Below, one piece after another: positions 42,683 through 51,694 of a stretch of 64,000 bases of DNA (the first letter of the stretch is position 1; every line of letters starts with the position of its first letter). A program made the position numbers and the translations under genes. Source of the stretch: Caproicibacter sp002399225 (GTDB lineage: Bacteria > Bacillota > Clostridia > Oscillospirales > Acutalibacteraceae); assembly GCA_036756705.1 (NCBI GenBank), contig DAIOKN010000001.1, positions 119,943 through 183,942 on the forward strand. The letters are read 5' to 3'. A model generated the notes under the pieces. The model was given only the letters and a program-made list of their open reading frames with translations, did no database searches and was not told the DNA's origin.

Positions 42683-44113
42683 ATGGGCGACGAACAAAGC
42701 GGAAGTCATTTGCTGAACGATTATTTTAACACGATTTTTGATAATTTTATTGACGGCATTTACATTACCGATCATACGGCAAAAACAATTTACCTGAATC
42801 ACAGTTATGAATTGATTACGGGCCTGACAAAAAGCAGGATGCTGGGGCAGAATATGGCGGATCTGGTGGAGGATAATGTCATTTCTCTAAGCGGAACTTT
42901 GCATGTGCTGAAAGATAAAAAAACTTTCACCGCGGAACAGCGGTTCTGCACCGGCCGGCGGTGCGTCATCAGGAGCTTCCCGATTTTCATGGAAAATGAC
43001 AGTCAGCTCCTGTTCGTTGTGACGACCGTGCGCGAAATCACGGAGATCTACAACATTAAGAAGGAACTGCACCGCCAGGAGCGTATCAATCAAAAGTATT
43101 CTAAAGAATTGAGAGAACTGCGTAAAGAACTGGACGGCGATGTGGATCTTGTAGCATTGGACAGCCGCATGGTCAGCATGCTTCATTTTACAGAGCGCGT
43201 GGCCATGGTAGACAGTCCCGTTCTTCTTCTGGGCGAGCCGGGCGCGGGCAAAGAACGCCTTGCCCGCTTTATTCATGAACATTCTTCGAGAGAGAAAAAT
43301 ATCTTTCAAAGAATCACGTTTTCAACGCTTCCCAAAGATCATTATCTTGAATATCTTTTTGGAAGGGACAATGCCAAAAACGCGGATATGCACATCGGAA
43401 TTCTGGACACGGCAAACGGAGGAACGGTTTATATTGACGAACTGATGGATATCCCGATGGTGTTTCAGGGGCAGATGCTGTCCCTGCTGAGCGGGGAGCC
43501 GTGCATTACCGGAGACGGAAGCTCCAGAAAGCTGAACCTGCGGCTGATTGCCGGAACCAGGCATACGATGGAAGAACTGCGCGGAAGTCCGAAGATCAAC
43601 CCGGAGCTTCTGGATTATTTCTCTCTGTTTCCGATCACGGTGCCTCCGCTGCGGGAACACAAGGACGATATTGTCCCTTTGCTGAAATTTTACCTGCGGC
43701 GGTATAATCAGAAAACCGGCGAATCCAAAGTCTTTGGGCGCGAATGCTACGAAAAGCTGCTGTCATACAGTTGGCCGGGGAATGTTCAGGAGCTGTGCAG
43801 CGTGGTGCAGCGCGCGGCGATAATCAGCGAGGAAGATATCATCGGCGTGGAAGACCTTTCAGTCGATGGGAACATTGAGTATGTCAATGAGAAGCTGGAC
43901 GAACTCCCCGAAAAGGTGAACCTGAAGGAAGAAGTTGAAAAGCTGGAAGCTGATTATATGTCGCGTGCGTTCGAAAAATATAAAAATACCCGGGACGCGG
44001 CGAAAAGCCTCAGCATGGACAACTCCACTTTTGTGCGCAAGCGCAAGCGCTACGAAGAGTGCGGCCTGATGAAAACAAGAATGAAAAAAAGAGGCGAGTG
44101 GACAAAAACATAA
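42683..44113 (+). CDS. PAS-AAA+ regulator resembling sigma-54 activators but without GAFTGA
   Basis: Protein of 476 residues. An N-terminal PAS domain (FDNFIDGIYITDHTAKTIYL) and a helical linker precede an AAA+ domain with Walker A LLGEPGAGKERLARFIHEH and Walker B-like GGTVYIDEL, then RHTMEEL, PPLREHKDDIVPLL and YSWPGNVQEL. A short Fis-like helix-turn-helix ends the protein (TRDAAKSLSMDNSTFVRKRK). The L1 loop that in NtrC-type proteins reads GAFTGA is replaced by FGRDNAKNADMHIG. Contact with sigma-54 is therefore doubtful; it may act on sigma-A promoters as TyrR does. It precedes and likely controls the thioesterase-to-ALDH genes. Confidence 0.88.
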   Translation: MGDEQSGSHLLNDYFNTIFDNFIDGIYITDHTAKTIYLNHSYELITGLTKSRMLGQNMADLVEDNVISLSGTLHVLKDKKTFTAEQRFCTGRRCVIRSFPIFMENDSQLLFVVTTVREITEIYNIKKELHRQERINQKYSKELRELRKELDGDVDLVALDSRMVSMLHFTERVAMVDSPVLLLGEPGAGKERLARFIHEHSSREKNIFQRITFSTLPKDHYLEYLFGRDNAKNADMHIGILDTANGGTVYIDELMDIPMVFQGQMLSLLSGEPCITGDGSSRKLNLRLIAGTRHTMEELRGSPKINPELLDYFSLFPITVPPLREHKDDIVPLLKFYLRRYNQKTGESKVFGRECYEKLLSYSWPGNVQELCSVVQRAAIISEEDIIGVEDLSVDGNIEYVNEKLDELPEKVNLKEEVEKLEADYMSRAFEKYKNTRDAAKSLSMDNSTFVRKRKRYEECGLMKTRMKKRGEWTKT

Positions 44114-44136
44114 AGGTGCGGAAAGGGAGTAATTTT

Positions 44137-44559
44137 ATGACGAATGCGTTTCATCTGAACGATTTCGAAACTTATCAGAACAACAATCCCTATATGAAGT
44201 ATAATCACATTGAACTCTGCTCCGTGGGGGAGCAGCGCAGCGTGGTTCGTGTCAAATTGGTTCCGGAATCTAAAAATCTGCATGGAGTGGTGCACGGCGG
44301 CCTGCTGTATTCTTTGGCGGACTGCGTGGCGGGGGTTACCGCGCGGGCGAACGGCGACGATTATGTCACGCAAAGCGAACATATGAATTTTCTGCGCAAT
44401 ACCCATGACGGAACCATTTACTCGGAAGGGACCGTGGTGAAACGGGGCAGACGGCTTGCCATCATCCATGTGACGGTTTATGACCAGAATCATTTGCTGC
44501 TGGCCGACGGTGTTGTCGACATGATTCGGATGCATCAGCCGCAGGAAGCGGCAAAATAG
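44137..44559 (+). CDS. PaaI-type hot-dog thioesterase
   Basis: Acyl-CoA thioesterase of 140 residues. The PaaI/4HBT motif is LHGVVHGGLLYSLADCVAG. ATG 44137 follows AAAGGGAG, 23 bases after the regulator stop, so they are probably co-transcribed. It releases CoA from acyl or aryl thioesters. In this setting fatty acyl-CoA is a likely substrate. Confidence 0.9.
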   Translation: MTNAFHLNDFETYQNNNPYMKYNHIELCSVGEQRSVVRVKLVPESKNLHGVVHGGLLYSLADCVAGVTARANGDDYVTQSEHMNFLRNTHDGTIYSEGTVVKRGRRLAIIHVTVYDQNHLLLADGVVDMIRMHQPQEAAK

Positions 44560-44590
44560 GGTGCTGTCGGCGGAACCCGTTTTCACAGAA

Positions 44591-44625
44591 AAGAGCCCGC
44601 AAAGTGTTGAGCTTTGCGAGCTCTT
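44591..44625 (+). other. Hairpin without T run
   Basis: AAGAGCCCGCAAAG / CTTTGCGAGCTCTT stem (one mismatch) with a short loop, after the thioesterase gene. No T tract follows, so it may be an mRNA 3' end stabiliser or weak terminator. The rest of 44626-44918 shows no gene. Confidence 0.5.
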
Positions 44626-44918
44626 GTAGTAATGAAGACAGGATGACCTTTTCTTTTTAATCTTGTTACAATTTATTTTGTTGAATTTACTGTTTTATAA
44701 GACTATAATAAACCATGGAAGCTTTATCCATCTCCCTCCCGCGGGCGGGAGGCAAACCTGCGCGGGGAGCAGCTTCTGCCTTTTGTTGCACCGTCGGTCG
44801 GTGCGGCGGGGATATCTTATTGTCAAAAGGGGGCAAGAGACAAAACGGAAGAAAATATGCTGAGCCTGCGGATGATTTTAGGACGGTCAGCCGGCGGCTC
44901 CGGCTTGAGAAAGAGTGA

Positions 44919-45437
44919 TGTTTTATCAAATTTCAGATCAGCAAAGGGAAAAAAAGAAGCAACCAAATCAAAAAGATCGTTTCCCGCATTGTACTGTTCT
45001 TTTTGGGACGGGCCTTTCAGGTGCTTTGCCGGTATGATGAGAATATCCGCCGGGAGGTGGGCAACTGGAGACCCGGATTTGTTTTTTGCATGAAAGCTTC
45101 GCAGGACGGCCCGGCTCTCTGCCTGCTCCACACGGAAAACGGTGTGGAGCGTTTAAAGCAATATGAACCTTCGCAGGTCGATATGGCGGTTGAATTCCGG
45201 AGTATTGACGCTGCATTTTTAGTCTTGAGCGGCCAGATCGGGATCGCTCAGGCTTATTCCCAGCACCGCTTTACCATGCACGGCAGCATTGCCGATTGCA
45301 TGACGATGGTCTACTGCGTGGAAAGGATCGAGGCGTACCTCTTCCCGAAATTTATTGCCCGGAAAATATTGAAAGAGATTCCTCAGAAACAGATTTCGAC
45401 TGTTTCTGCTTATTGGCACGCTATCCTAAAAGATTGA
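44919..45437 (+). CDS. SCP2-like lipid-binding protein, start unclear
   Basis: The frame opens at 44919 and encodes FIKFQISKGKKRSNQ, then KKIVSRIVLFFLGRAFQVL, WRPGFVFCMKASQDGPALC, an SCP2-type middle AVEFRSIDAAFLVLSGQIG and MHGSIADCMTMVYCVERIEA. This looks like the small sterol-carrier-like proteins of Clostridia. No ATG, GTG or TTG starts the frame early enough: TTG 45003 would remove the first helix. An ATG at 44918 in another frame would join through the A7 run at 44949-44955, so an indel there is possible. A lipid-binding role fits the aldehyde dehydrogenase neighbours. Confidence 0.65.
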   Translation, partial: CFIKFQISKGKKRSNQIKKIVSRIVLFFLGRAFQVLCRYDENIRREVGNWRPGFVFCMKASQDGPALCLLHTENGVERLKQYEPSQVDMAVEFRSIDAAFLVLSGQIGIAQAYSQHRFTMHGSIADCMTMVYCVERIEAYLFPKFIARKILKEIPQKQISTVSAYWHAILKD

Positions 45438-45448
45438 GGTGTTAAACT

Positions 45449-46633
45449 TTGTCGCCGAATTACTATGAATTTAACAATCCGCCTAAGCTGCTGTCAGGAA
45501 CTTATGCGCTGGAAAATATCCCGGGGACCCTTAAGGATTTAAAAGCCGAAAGACCGCTTTTGCTTTGTGACCGGATGCTCGAAAAGATTGGAATTCTGCA
45601 AATCGTGATCGATGCCATGGCCTCCGGGGGAGCAGCCCCCGCGGGGAGCTTTACGGAAATCCCCCCCGATTCTTCTTCTCAGGTGGTCAATCAGATCGCG
45701 GCACTCTACCGCAGCCTGAACTGCGACAGCCTGATTGCGGTGGGCGGCGGTTCCGTGCTGGACACTGCAAAAGGCGTGAAAATCCTGATTTCTCAGGATT
45801 CGGACGATATCAAGAAATTAATGGGCTACGAAGCCATAGACTGCGGGCGGCGTGTGCCTTTTCTCGCAGTGCCGACGACGGCCGGGACCGGTTCCGAAGC
45901 CACCATGGTCGCCGTGATCCTCGACCCGGTCAACAAAATTAAAATGGAATTTATCTCCTCTCATCTGTTGCCCGACGTCGCCGTCCTTGACCCGCGCATG
46001 ACCCTGACACTTCCTCCCCGCACCACGGCTTCCACCGGGATGGACGCGCTTTGCCATGCGATGGAAGCTTATACCTGCCTTCAGAAAAATCCGGTCAGCG
46101 ATGCGTTTGCGGTGGTTGCCCTTGAGATCATACGGGAAAATCTACATACGGCGGTTCACAACGGCAAGGATGTCAAAGCGCGCCAGGCCATGGCAAACGC
46201 GGCTTTTATGGCGGGAGCCGCCTTTTCCAATTCTATGGTCGGCATGATTCACGCCATCGGCCATGCTTTGGGCGGCGTATGCCATGTCCCCCACGGGGAA
46301 GCGATGACCATTTTGATGCCGTACTGCATGGAGTTTAATCTGGAGCTTTTGGATGATCTGTACGGAAAGCTGCTCCTGTATATCGCCGGCGTGGAAGTCT
46401 ACACAAAAACGCCTCCAAAGGAAAGAGGGCGCAAAACCATTTCGTGGATTCGGCAGATGACTTCAGAATTTCATGAAAGCTGCGGGCTGCCCATGCGTCT
46501 GCGCGAAACAAAAGCGACGAAAGAAGACTTTGAAAGGGTGTCGCAGACGGCGATGAAGGACGGTGCCATGATTGTCAACCCCAAGCAGGTCAGCCGTCAG
46601 GATGTTCTGAATATTCTGGAAAAAGCGTATTAA
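45449..46633 (+). CDS. Iron-containing alcohol dehydrogenase
   Basis: Group III NAD(P)-dependent alcohol dehydrogenase of 394 residues. NAD motif AVGGGSVLDTAKGVK, PTTAGTGSEAT, and the metal ligands in STGMDALCHAMEAY and IHAIGHALGGVCHVPHGEA. The start is TTG 45449 behind GAGGTG, 12 bases after the SCP2-like gene. It interconverts an alcohol and aldehyde. Next to a class 3 aldehyde dehydrogenase, a fatty alcohol role is likely. 4-hydroxybutyrate dehydrogenase (AbfH-like) is an alternative, given the abf genes 10 kb upstream. Confidence 0.9.
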   Translation: MSPNYYEFNNPPKLLSGTYALENIPGTLKDLKAERPLLLCDRMLEKIGILQIVIDAMASGGAAPAGSFTEIPPDSSSQVVNQIAALYRSLNCDSLIAVGGGSVLDTAKGVKILISQDSDDIKKLMGYEAIDCGRRVPFLAVPTTAGTGSEATMVAVILDPVNKIKMEFISSHLLPDVAVLDPRMTLTLPPRTTASTGMDALCHAMEAYTCLQKNPVSDAFAVVALEIIRENLHTAVHNGKDVKARQAMANAAFMAGAAFSNSMVGMIHAIGHALGGVCHVPHGEAMTILMPYCMEFNLELLDDLYGKLLLYIAGVEVYTKTPPKERGRKTISWIRQMTSEFHESCGLPMRLRETKATKEDFERVSQTAMKDGAMIVNPKQVSRQDVLNILEKAY

Positions 46634-46648
46634 AGGGGGAGTAAGAGC

Positions 46649-48016
46649 ATGAGCATTGAAGAAATCGTCAAATCGCAGCGGGCTTTTTTTGCCACGGACG
46701 CCACAAAGCCCGTGTCGTTCCGAATCGACGCTTTGAAAAAGCTGAAAAGTTCCATTCTAAAAAAAGAGCGGGACCTCTATTCCGCCATGAAAGAGGATCT
46801 GAACAAGTCGGAATTTGAAACTTATATGACGGAGCTGGGAATGGTTCTGGATGAACTGCGGTTCGTCTCGAAGCACACCCCGAAGTGGGCAAAAAAGCGG
46901 CCGGTTCACACGCCCCTGGCGCAGTTCCATTCCAGGAGCTTTGTCGTCCCGGAGCCATACGGGGTCGTTCTGATTATGGCTCCGTGGAACTATCCGTTCC
47001 AGCTCAGCCTGGAACCCCTGATTGGCGCCATCGCGGCGGGGAACTGCGCCGTGCTGAAGCCTTCGGCTTACGCCCCCAAAACCTCTCAGATTGTTTCGGA
47101 GATCATCTCGGACTGCTTCCCTTCCAATTTTGTCACTGTGATACAGGGCGGCCGCCGGGAAAATCAGGATTTACTGAAGCAGCGCTTCGATTACATCTTT
47201 TTCACGGGGAGCGTTGCGGTCGGGAAATTTGTGATGGAAAGCGCCGCCAAATTCCTTACGCCCGTCAGCCTGGAGCTGGGGGGCAAGAGCCCCTGCATCA
47301 TTGACAAGACCGCGAATCTGAAAGTGGCGGCCCGGCGTTTGGCGTTCGGCAAGTTCCTGAACGCGGGCCAGACCTGCGTGGCGCCCGATTATCTTTTTGT
47401 TCACAGCAGCGTGAAAAACCAAGTCGTTGAGAACCTGAAACAGGAAATCAAGAATTTTTACGGCGCGTCTGCGCTCGGCAACGCCGACTACCCCAAAATC
47501 ATCAATGAAAAGCATTTGAAACGCCTGAAAGGATTGATGGCGGAAGGCAATCTTCTGACCGGCGGGGAGATCAACGACCGGGGGCAGATTGCCCCGACTT
47601 TAATCGATGGGATCAATGGGCAGTCCCCCGTCATGCAGGAAGAAATCTTCGGCCCGATTCTGCCGATTCTCACTTACAATGACATTGAGGAAGTGATCTC
47701 CTTTGTCAGGGCGAGGGAAAAGCCGCTTGCGCTCTATCTGTTCACAACGGACAAAGCCCTGGAAAAACGGGTTCTGACCTCTCTGTCTTTCGGGGGCGGC
47801 TGCATTAACGACACGATCATTCATCTGGCAACCTCCCATATGGGGTTCGGCGGCGTCGGCGGCAGCGGCATGGGCAGCTACCACGGCAAAGCCAGTTTCG
47901 ACACGTTCAGCCATTCGAAAAGCATGCTGAAAAAATACAACTGGCTCGATCTTCCGTTCCGCTACCAGCCCTATACCAAATTTAATCTAAAGCTGATCAA
48001 GATGTTTTTGCATTGA
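46649..48016 (+). CDS. Class 3 (fatty) aldehyde dehydrogenase
   Basis: NAD(P)-dependent aldehyde dehydrogenase of 455 residues of the ALDH3/YwdH type. Motifs are MAPWNYPFQLSLEPLIGA, TPVSLELGGKSPCI (catalytic Glu), NAGQTCVAPDY (catalytic Cys) and MQEEIFGPILPIL. RBS AAGGGGGAG precedes ATG 46649. The C-terminus (KFNLKLIKMFLH) has the hydrophobic tail of fatty aldehyde dehydrogenases. Together with the alcohol dehydrogenase it can oxidise long-chain alcohol to acid or the reverse. Confidence 0.92.
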   Translation: MSIEEIVKSQRAFFATDATKPVSFRIDALKKLKSSILKKERDLYSAMKEDLNKSEFETYMTELGMVLDELRFVSKHTPKWAKKRPVHTPLAQFHSRSFVVPEPYGVVLIMAPWNYPFQLSLEPLIGAIAAGNCAVLKPSAYAPKTSQIVSEIISDCFPSNFVTVIQGGRRENQDLLKQRFDYIFFTGSVAVGKFVMESAAKFLTPVSLELGGKSPCIIDKTANLKVAARRLAFGKFLNAGQTCVAPDYLFVHSSVKNQVVENLKQEIKNFYGASALGNADYPKIINEKHLKRLKGLMAEGNLLTGGEINDRGQIAPTLIDGINGQSPVMQEEIFGPILPILTYNDIEEVISFVRAREKPLALYLFTTDKALEKRVLTSLSFGGGCINDTIIHLATSHMGFGGVGGSGMGSYHGKASFDTFSHSKSMLKKYNWLDLPFRYQPYTKFNLKLIKMFLH

Positions 48017-48092
48017 CCCATATCCATGAGGGCAAGAGAGGCAGGAAGGCGGCGCCAAAGTTCCTATTTTTGCCAAGAATTGCGATTTTCTC

Positions 48093-48120
48093 TTGACTTC
48101 ATCGTCCTGCGCGGTATAAT
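48093..48120 (+). promoter_or_regulatory. Promoter of structured RNA copy 2
   Basis: TTGACT, 16 bases, TATAAT, preceded by GCGG as in the other copies. Confidence 0.8.
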
Positions 48121-48126
48121 TTACCT

Positions 48127-48353
48127 GTAAGGCACAAAATAAAAGGTGCAATGCAGAAACAGGTGTTACCAGCACCTGCCTCCTGCATACGGAGCACGGG
48201 CTCCATACGCAACCGAATCATCGGCACATTGCGGTTCTTATTATACCGCCTCTCTGGTTTTTTGTACAGGGGGGATGTATTTTGAATTTTGCAGAGTGCT
48301 TTTGAGCGCTGTATATGGATTTTCGAAATCCGTATCCAGCGTTTTTTTGTGCC
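48127..48353 (+). ncRNA. Repeated structured RNA of unknown family, copy 2
   Basis: Nearly identical to copy 3 over long stretches. 5' GGCACAAAA pairs with the 3' TTTTGTGCC (48345-48353). In between are a hairpin CAGGTG / CACCTG enclosed by ATGCAG / CTGCAT, GGAGC / GCTCC, CGCAA / TTGCG around CCGA-ATCA-TCGG, then ATTATACCGCC, GTACAGGGGG and a terminator-like hairpin ending in TTTTTTT. Similarity to copy 3 continues past the T run to about 48420 and includes a further G+C-rich stem (GGCGGCCGG / CGGCCGCC), so the mature RNA may be longer. No ORF. Confidence 0.8.
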
Positions 48354-48608
48354 CTGCGGCGGCCGGAGCCGGCAAGGAAGCCCTTCTCTGACCGGCACGG
48401 CCGCCTAATTTTGTTGTGAAGAGGGGTTTTACATAAATGGAAGCGGCGCCGGCTGGAATTTGCCGGCCGGCGCCGAGCCGAACCGCTGATCGCCGTCCTT
48501 GCAAGACGGCGATTTTTTTTGCCGCCGCGGCTTTTTTCCCTCTTTCTGCTTCCTTACATACCCGCCGATGTACGTTTCCATTTCAACGATGATTGTCAGC
48601 CTCTATAA

Positions 48609-48620
48609 ATTAGACCTAAT
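48609..48620. promoter_or_regulatory. Operator-like palindrome, site 1 of the TRAP operon
   Basis: ATTAGACCTAAT followed by ATT. Its mirror ATTAGGTCTAAT, also followed by ATT, occurs 75 bases on at 48684. Two sites flanking an AT-rich promoter region suggest binding by the GntR protein encoded at 52884; inference. Confidence 0.5.
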
Positions 48621-48683
48621 ATTATTATGTAATTTGCCTATATACATGGAATATTTAATAAACCATAATATTTATATCGTCGA

Positions 48684-48695
48684 ATTAGGTCTAAT
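48684..48695. promoter_or_regulatory. Operator-like palindrome, site 2 of the TRAP operon
   Basis: ATTAGGTCTAAT, reverse complement of site 1, 20 bases before the dctP start. Confidence 0.5.
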
Positions 48696-48715
48696 ATTGA
48701 AAGGGGAGACGATAA

Positions 48716-49770
48716 TTGAAATTCAGAAAAACAGCAGTAATTCTATGTTTAGCGGTATTGGCAGCAAGCTTTTCAGCTTGCAGCAATTCCGGAAGTCCAT
48801 CGTCTAAAAAAGATTCTGCGTCAGCCACATCGGTTAATCAAAGCGCCTCAAAGGGAGACAAGACTTTCAAGATCGACCTGGCTACCGCGTATGCGGGGAA
48901 CGGCCCCGCAGGCAAGGCCATGCAAAGATTTGTCGACGATGTTAAGAAAAAATCGGGTGGGAGTATCGAAATCAGCTTATTTACAGACGGCACACTGGGG
49001 ACCACGACGGATAATTACACTTCTGTGGCAAGCGGGAACTTGGATATGACCATGTCCGGGCTGGAAGGGCTTGACCTTTATGCGCCGGAGTACACGTTCT
49101 TGGACTGTCCGTTCCTCATTAAAAGTAAAGATCATCTTCAGAAGCTGCTGAACAGCGGCATCGGTGAAAAGCTGAAGAAAAAGTATGAGGACAACGGCCT
49201 GGTCACATTGGGTTGGCATAATCGCGATATCCGTGAGCTTGCTTCCAATAAGGAGGTCAAAGCACCGGCGGATGTTAAAGGGCTGAAGCTCCGCCTGCCG
49301 GGGATGACGATTTATGTCGACGCATGGAAGACTTTAGGCGTCACTTCAACGACGGTTGCGATGAACGAATTGTATACTGCACTGCAGACGAAAGTCGCGG
49401 AGTCATGCGAAGGCGGATATGAACAGATGGACACTTTGAAGCTTTACGAGGTCCAGAAATACATTGCGGAAACCGACCACGTCTATGAATTTGTCGGGCT
49501 GTACATTATAATAAGAAGCTTTATAACTCGATGAGCGGCAACCAAAAGAACATTCTGCAGGAATGTGCGACGGAGGACTTGAAATACGCCGATCAGCTTG
49601 CGGAACAGCAGAGAAAGCAGTATAAAGCGGACTGCCTGAAAGGCGGAATGAAAGAGGTCAAGGTGGATCGCGATGCGTTCCGCAATGCCTTGACGGATTT
49701 CTACAAGTCGCAGTTTAAATCCAAATGGAAAGTAACGACTTATGACGAAGTTATGAGTTACGCGAAATAA
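48716..49770 (+). pseudogene. dctP: TRAP transporter solute-binding protein DctP, frameshifted
   Basis: Lipoprotein component that captures a carboxylate outside the membrane. TTG 48716 follows AAAGGGGAG. Signal peptide and lipobox are seen in CLAVLAASFSACSNSG. DctP features are FKIDLATAYAGNGPAGKAMQ and NKEVKAPADVKGLKLRLPG. The frame breaks at about 49505-49510, where one base seems to be missing, and goes on in the next frame with NKKLYNSMSGNQKNILQEC to the stop at 49770. Joined, the protein is about 350 residues, normal for DctP. Everything around is intact, so recent mutation or sequencing error are equally possible. Confidence 0.85.
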
Positions 49771-49783
49771 GAAGGTTCTTTCT

Positions 49784-49820
49784 GAGGGGACGATTCACTG
49801 CGGATGGATGTCGTCCCCTC
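49784..49820 (+). other. Intergenic hairpin between dctP and dctQ
   Basis: Perfect 10-bp stem GAGGGGACGA / TCGTCCCCTC with a 17-base loop and no T run. Such hairpins after binding-protein genes often protect the upstream mRNA and give the binding protein in excess; that role is inferred. Confidence 0.55.
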
Positions 49821-49845
49821 CACTTTTACGAAAGGGGATAGCGTA

Positions 49846-50385
49846 TTGCGAAAAGTTGCCAGAATTTATCTCCGCATTGTAGAAATCATTTGTGTGGCTC
49901 TGCTGCTTCTCATCCTTGGCTGTATGTGTATTCAAATCGTTTGCAGGATTTTTTCGATTGGGCAGAATTTTACGGAAGAACTGTCGCGCCTCTGCTTTAG
50001 TCTGATGATTTTTGTCGGTGCGCCGCTTGCTTTGGCGGAGGGGGAGCATATCGCCGTCGATATGGTCGTCAAACTGATGCCGAAAAAGGTGCGGCGTGGA
50101 ATCGAAGCGTTCGCCAGCGCTCTGATTGCCGTTTTCTGTGCGTTCTGCATGAAGAGCCAGCTGGTCGTGATCGGAAGCAATCAGAACGTAAGAGCGGTTT
50201 CCATGACATGGATCCATATGAACTGGCTGTATGTGACGTTTTTCCTGTCGTTTGCGGTGATGTTCGTCGTTTCTGTTGTGATGATGGTCCGCACGATTTT
50301 AGGAAAAGAAGCAACGCTCGATATCCATAAAGAGGAAAAAGAGTTGGCCAAAAAGCAGGAAAGCGAGGTCGACCTGGGATTATGA
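49846..50385 (+). CDS. dctQ: TRAP transporter small permease DctQ
   Basis: Membrane protein of 179 residues with four helices, for example ICVALLLLILGCMCIQIVCR and VTFFLSFAVMFVVSVVMMV. The DctQ pattern is NFTEELSRLCFSLMIFVGAPLAL. TTG 49846 follows AAAGGGG; the earlier ATG at 49804 lies in the hairpin. It joins DctP and DctM for Na-driven uptake. It overlaps dctM by four bases. Confidence 0.9.
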   Translation: MRKVARIYLRIVEIICVALLLLILGCMCIQIVCRIFSIGQNFTEELSRLCFSLMIFVGAPLALAEGEHIAVDMVVKLMPKKVRRGIEAFASALIAVFCAFCMKSQLVVIGSNQNVRAVSMTWIHMNWLYVTFFLSFAVMFVVSVVMMVRTILGKEATLDIHKEEKELAKKQESEVDLGL

Positions 50386-51677
50386 ATATGACGATCGTTC
50401 TGATCCTGGTGGGAATGCTTCTGCTTTTTCTGCTGAAAGTTCCGGTATATATCAGCATGGCGCTGGCAGGATGCGCGATGATGGTGGTGACCAGCGGCAT
50501 GAAATGGAGCATTTTGACGCAGTATCTTTATACAGGCACCAATTCCTTTACGCTTTTGGCGATCCCGCTGTTTCTGCTGGCCGCAAAGCTGATGAATACT
50601 GGGGGGATCACAAAAAGGCTGTTTGCGTTCTGCATGCGAGTCGTCGGATGGCTGCCCGGCGGCCTTGGGGATGTCAATATCCTCTCAAGCGTTATCTTTG
50701 CGGGGATGTCCGGCACGGCTGTTTCCGACGCCAGCGGCCTCGGCACCATAGAGATCCGGGCAATGAATGAAAACGGGTTCGACAATGATTTTTCCTGCTG
50801 CGTCACGGCGGCGTCTTCCACCGTCGGGCCGATTATTCCGCCGAGCATTCCTCTGGTCGTTTATGCCACGGTATCCGGCGCTTCGGTTGGAACGCTGTTC
50901 ATGGCAGGCATTATTCCGGGCTTAGTCATGGCCCTGATCATGATGGTGGTGGTTTCCATCTATGCGGTTATCCGTCATTATCCCAGAACTGCATTTCCTA
51001 CGGCGCGGGAGTTTTTCGTTTCGCTGAAAGATGGGTTCCTTCCCATGATGGCGCCGATTATTCTTCTGGTTGGAATTTACGGAGGCGTATTCACACCGAC
51101 GGAAAGTGCCGCAATTGTAGTACTGTACAGCTTGTTCCTTGACGTTGTGGTTTATAAAGAGTTAACTTGGAAAAAATTTATTATCATCCTGCGGGAGACG
51201 GTAAGAGATTCCGTTACGATTGCCGCGATTATTGCAGGTGCCACTTTCTTTGGCTATGTTGCGACCAGAGCCAAAATACCGCAGATGATCCTGACTTCCA
51301 TGACGAGCCTTGTGTCAAACAAGGTTGTGCTGTTATTGCTCATCAATGTGTTCCTGCTGATCATTGGCTGTTTTTTGGAGACTGCGTCGGCCATCACGAT
51401 CGTGGTGCCGCTGATTCTGCCTTTGCTGACTGCATTTGGTATTAATTTGACCCAGTTCGGTATTATCATGGTTTTAAATTTGATGATAGGCTTGCTGACC
51501 CCGCCGTTCGGTCTTGTGCTGTTTGTTATCAGCAAAGTTGGCAATATCTCGATTGGAAGATTTTCAAAGGCCTTAATACCATGGCTGGGCGCGCTGCTTT
51601 TGGCTCTGATACTTGTGACTTTTATCCCGTCATTAAGCCTCTGGCTTCCGTCTGTGCTTGGTATGAGTGTAAATTAG
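50382..51677 (+). CDS. dctM: TRAP transporter large permease DctM
   Basis: Membrane protein of 431 residues with about 12 helices, the transport channel of the TRAP system. Signature regions are NTGGITKRLFAF, SGTAVSDASGLGTIEI, SSTVGPIIPPSIPLVVYA and GLLTPPFGLVLFVI. ATG 50382 overlaps dctQ. With the downstream racemase-type enzyme it likely imports a sugar acid or related carboxylate. Confidence 0.93.
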   Translation: MNMTIVLILVGMLLLFLLKVPVYISMALAGCAMMVVTSGMKWSILTQYLYTGTNSFTLLAIPLFLLAAKLMNTGGITKRLFAFCMRVVGWLPGGLGDVNILSSVIFAGMSGTAVSDASGLGTIEIRAMNENGFDNDFSCCVTAASSTVGPIIPPSIPLVVYATVSGASVGTLFMAGIIPGLVMALIMMVVVSIYAVIRHYPRTAFPTAREFFVSLKDGFLPMMAPIILLVGIYGGVFTPTESAAIVVLYSLFLDVVVYKELTWKKFIIILRETVRDSVTIAAIIAGATFFGYVATRAKIPQMILTSMTSLVSNKVVLLLLINVFLLIIGCFLETASAITIVVPLILPLLTAFGINLTQFGIIMVLNLMIGLLTPPFGLVLFVISKVGNISIGRFSKALIPWLGALLLALILVTFIPSLSLWLPSVLGMSVN

Positions 51678-51694
51678 AGTAAAGGAATAATGGT

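Noticed and set aside
42463..44137. Search for a sigma-54 (-24/-12) promoter for the PAS-AAA+ regulator targets
   Set aside because: No GG-N10-GC match with good context was found. A GGCAG...TTGC pair at about 31721-31740 has the wrong spacing (12 bases).
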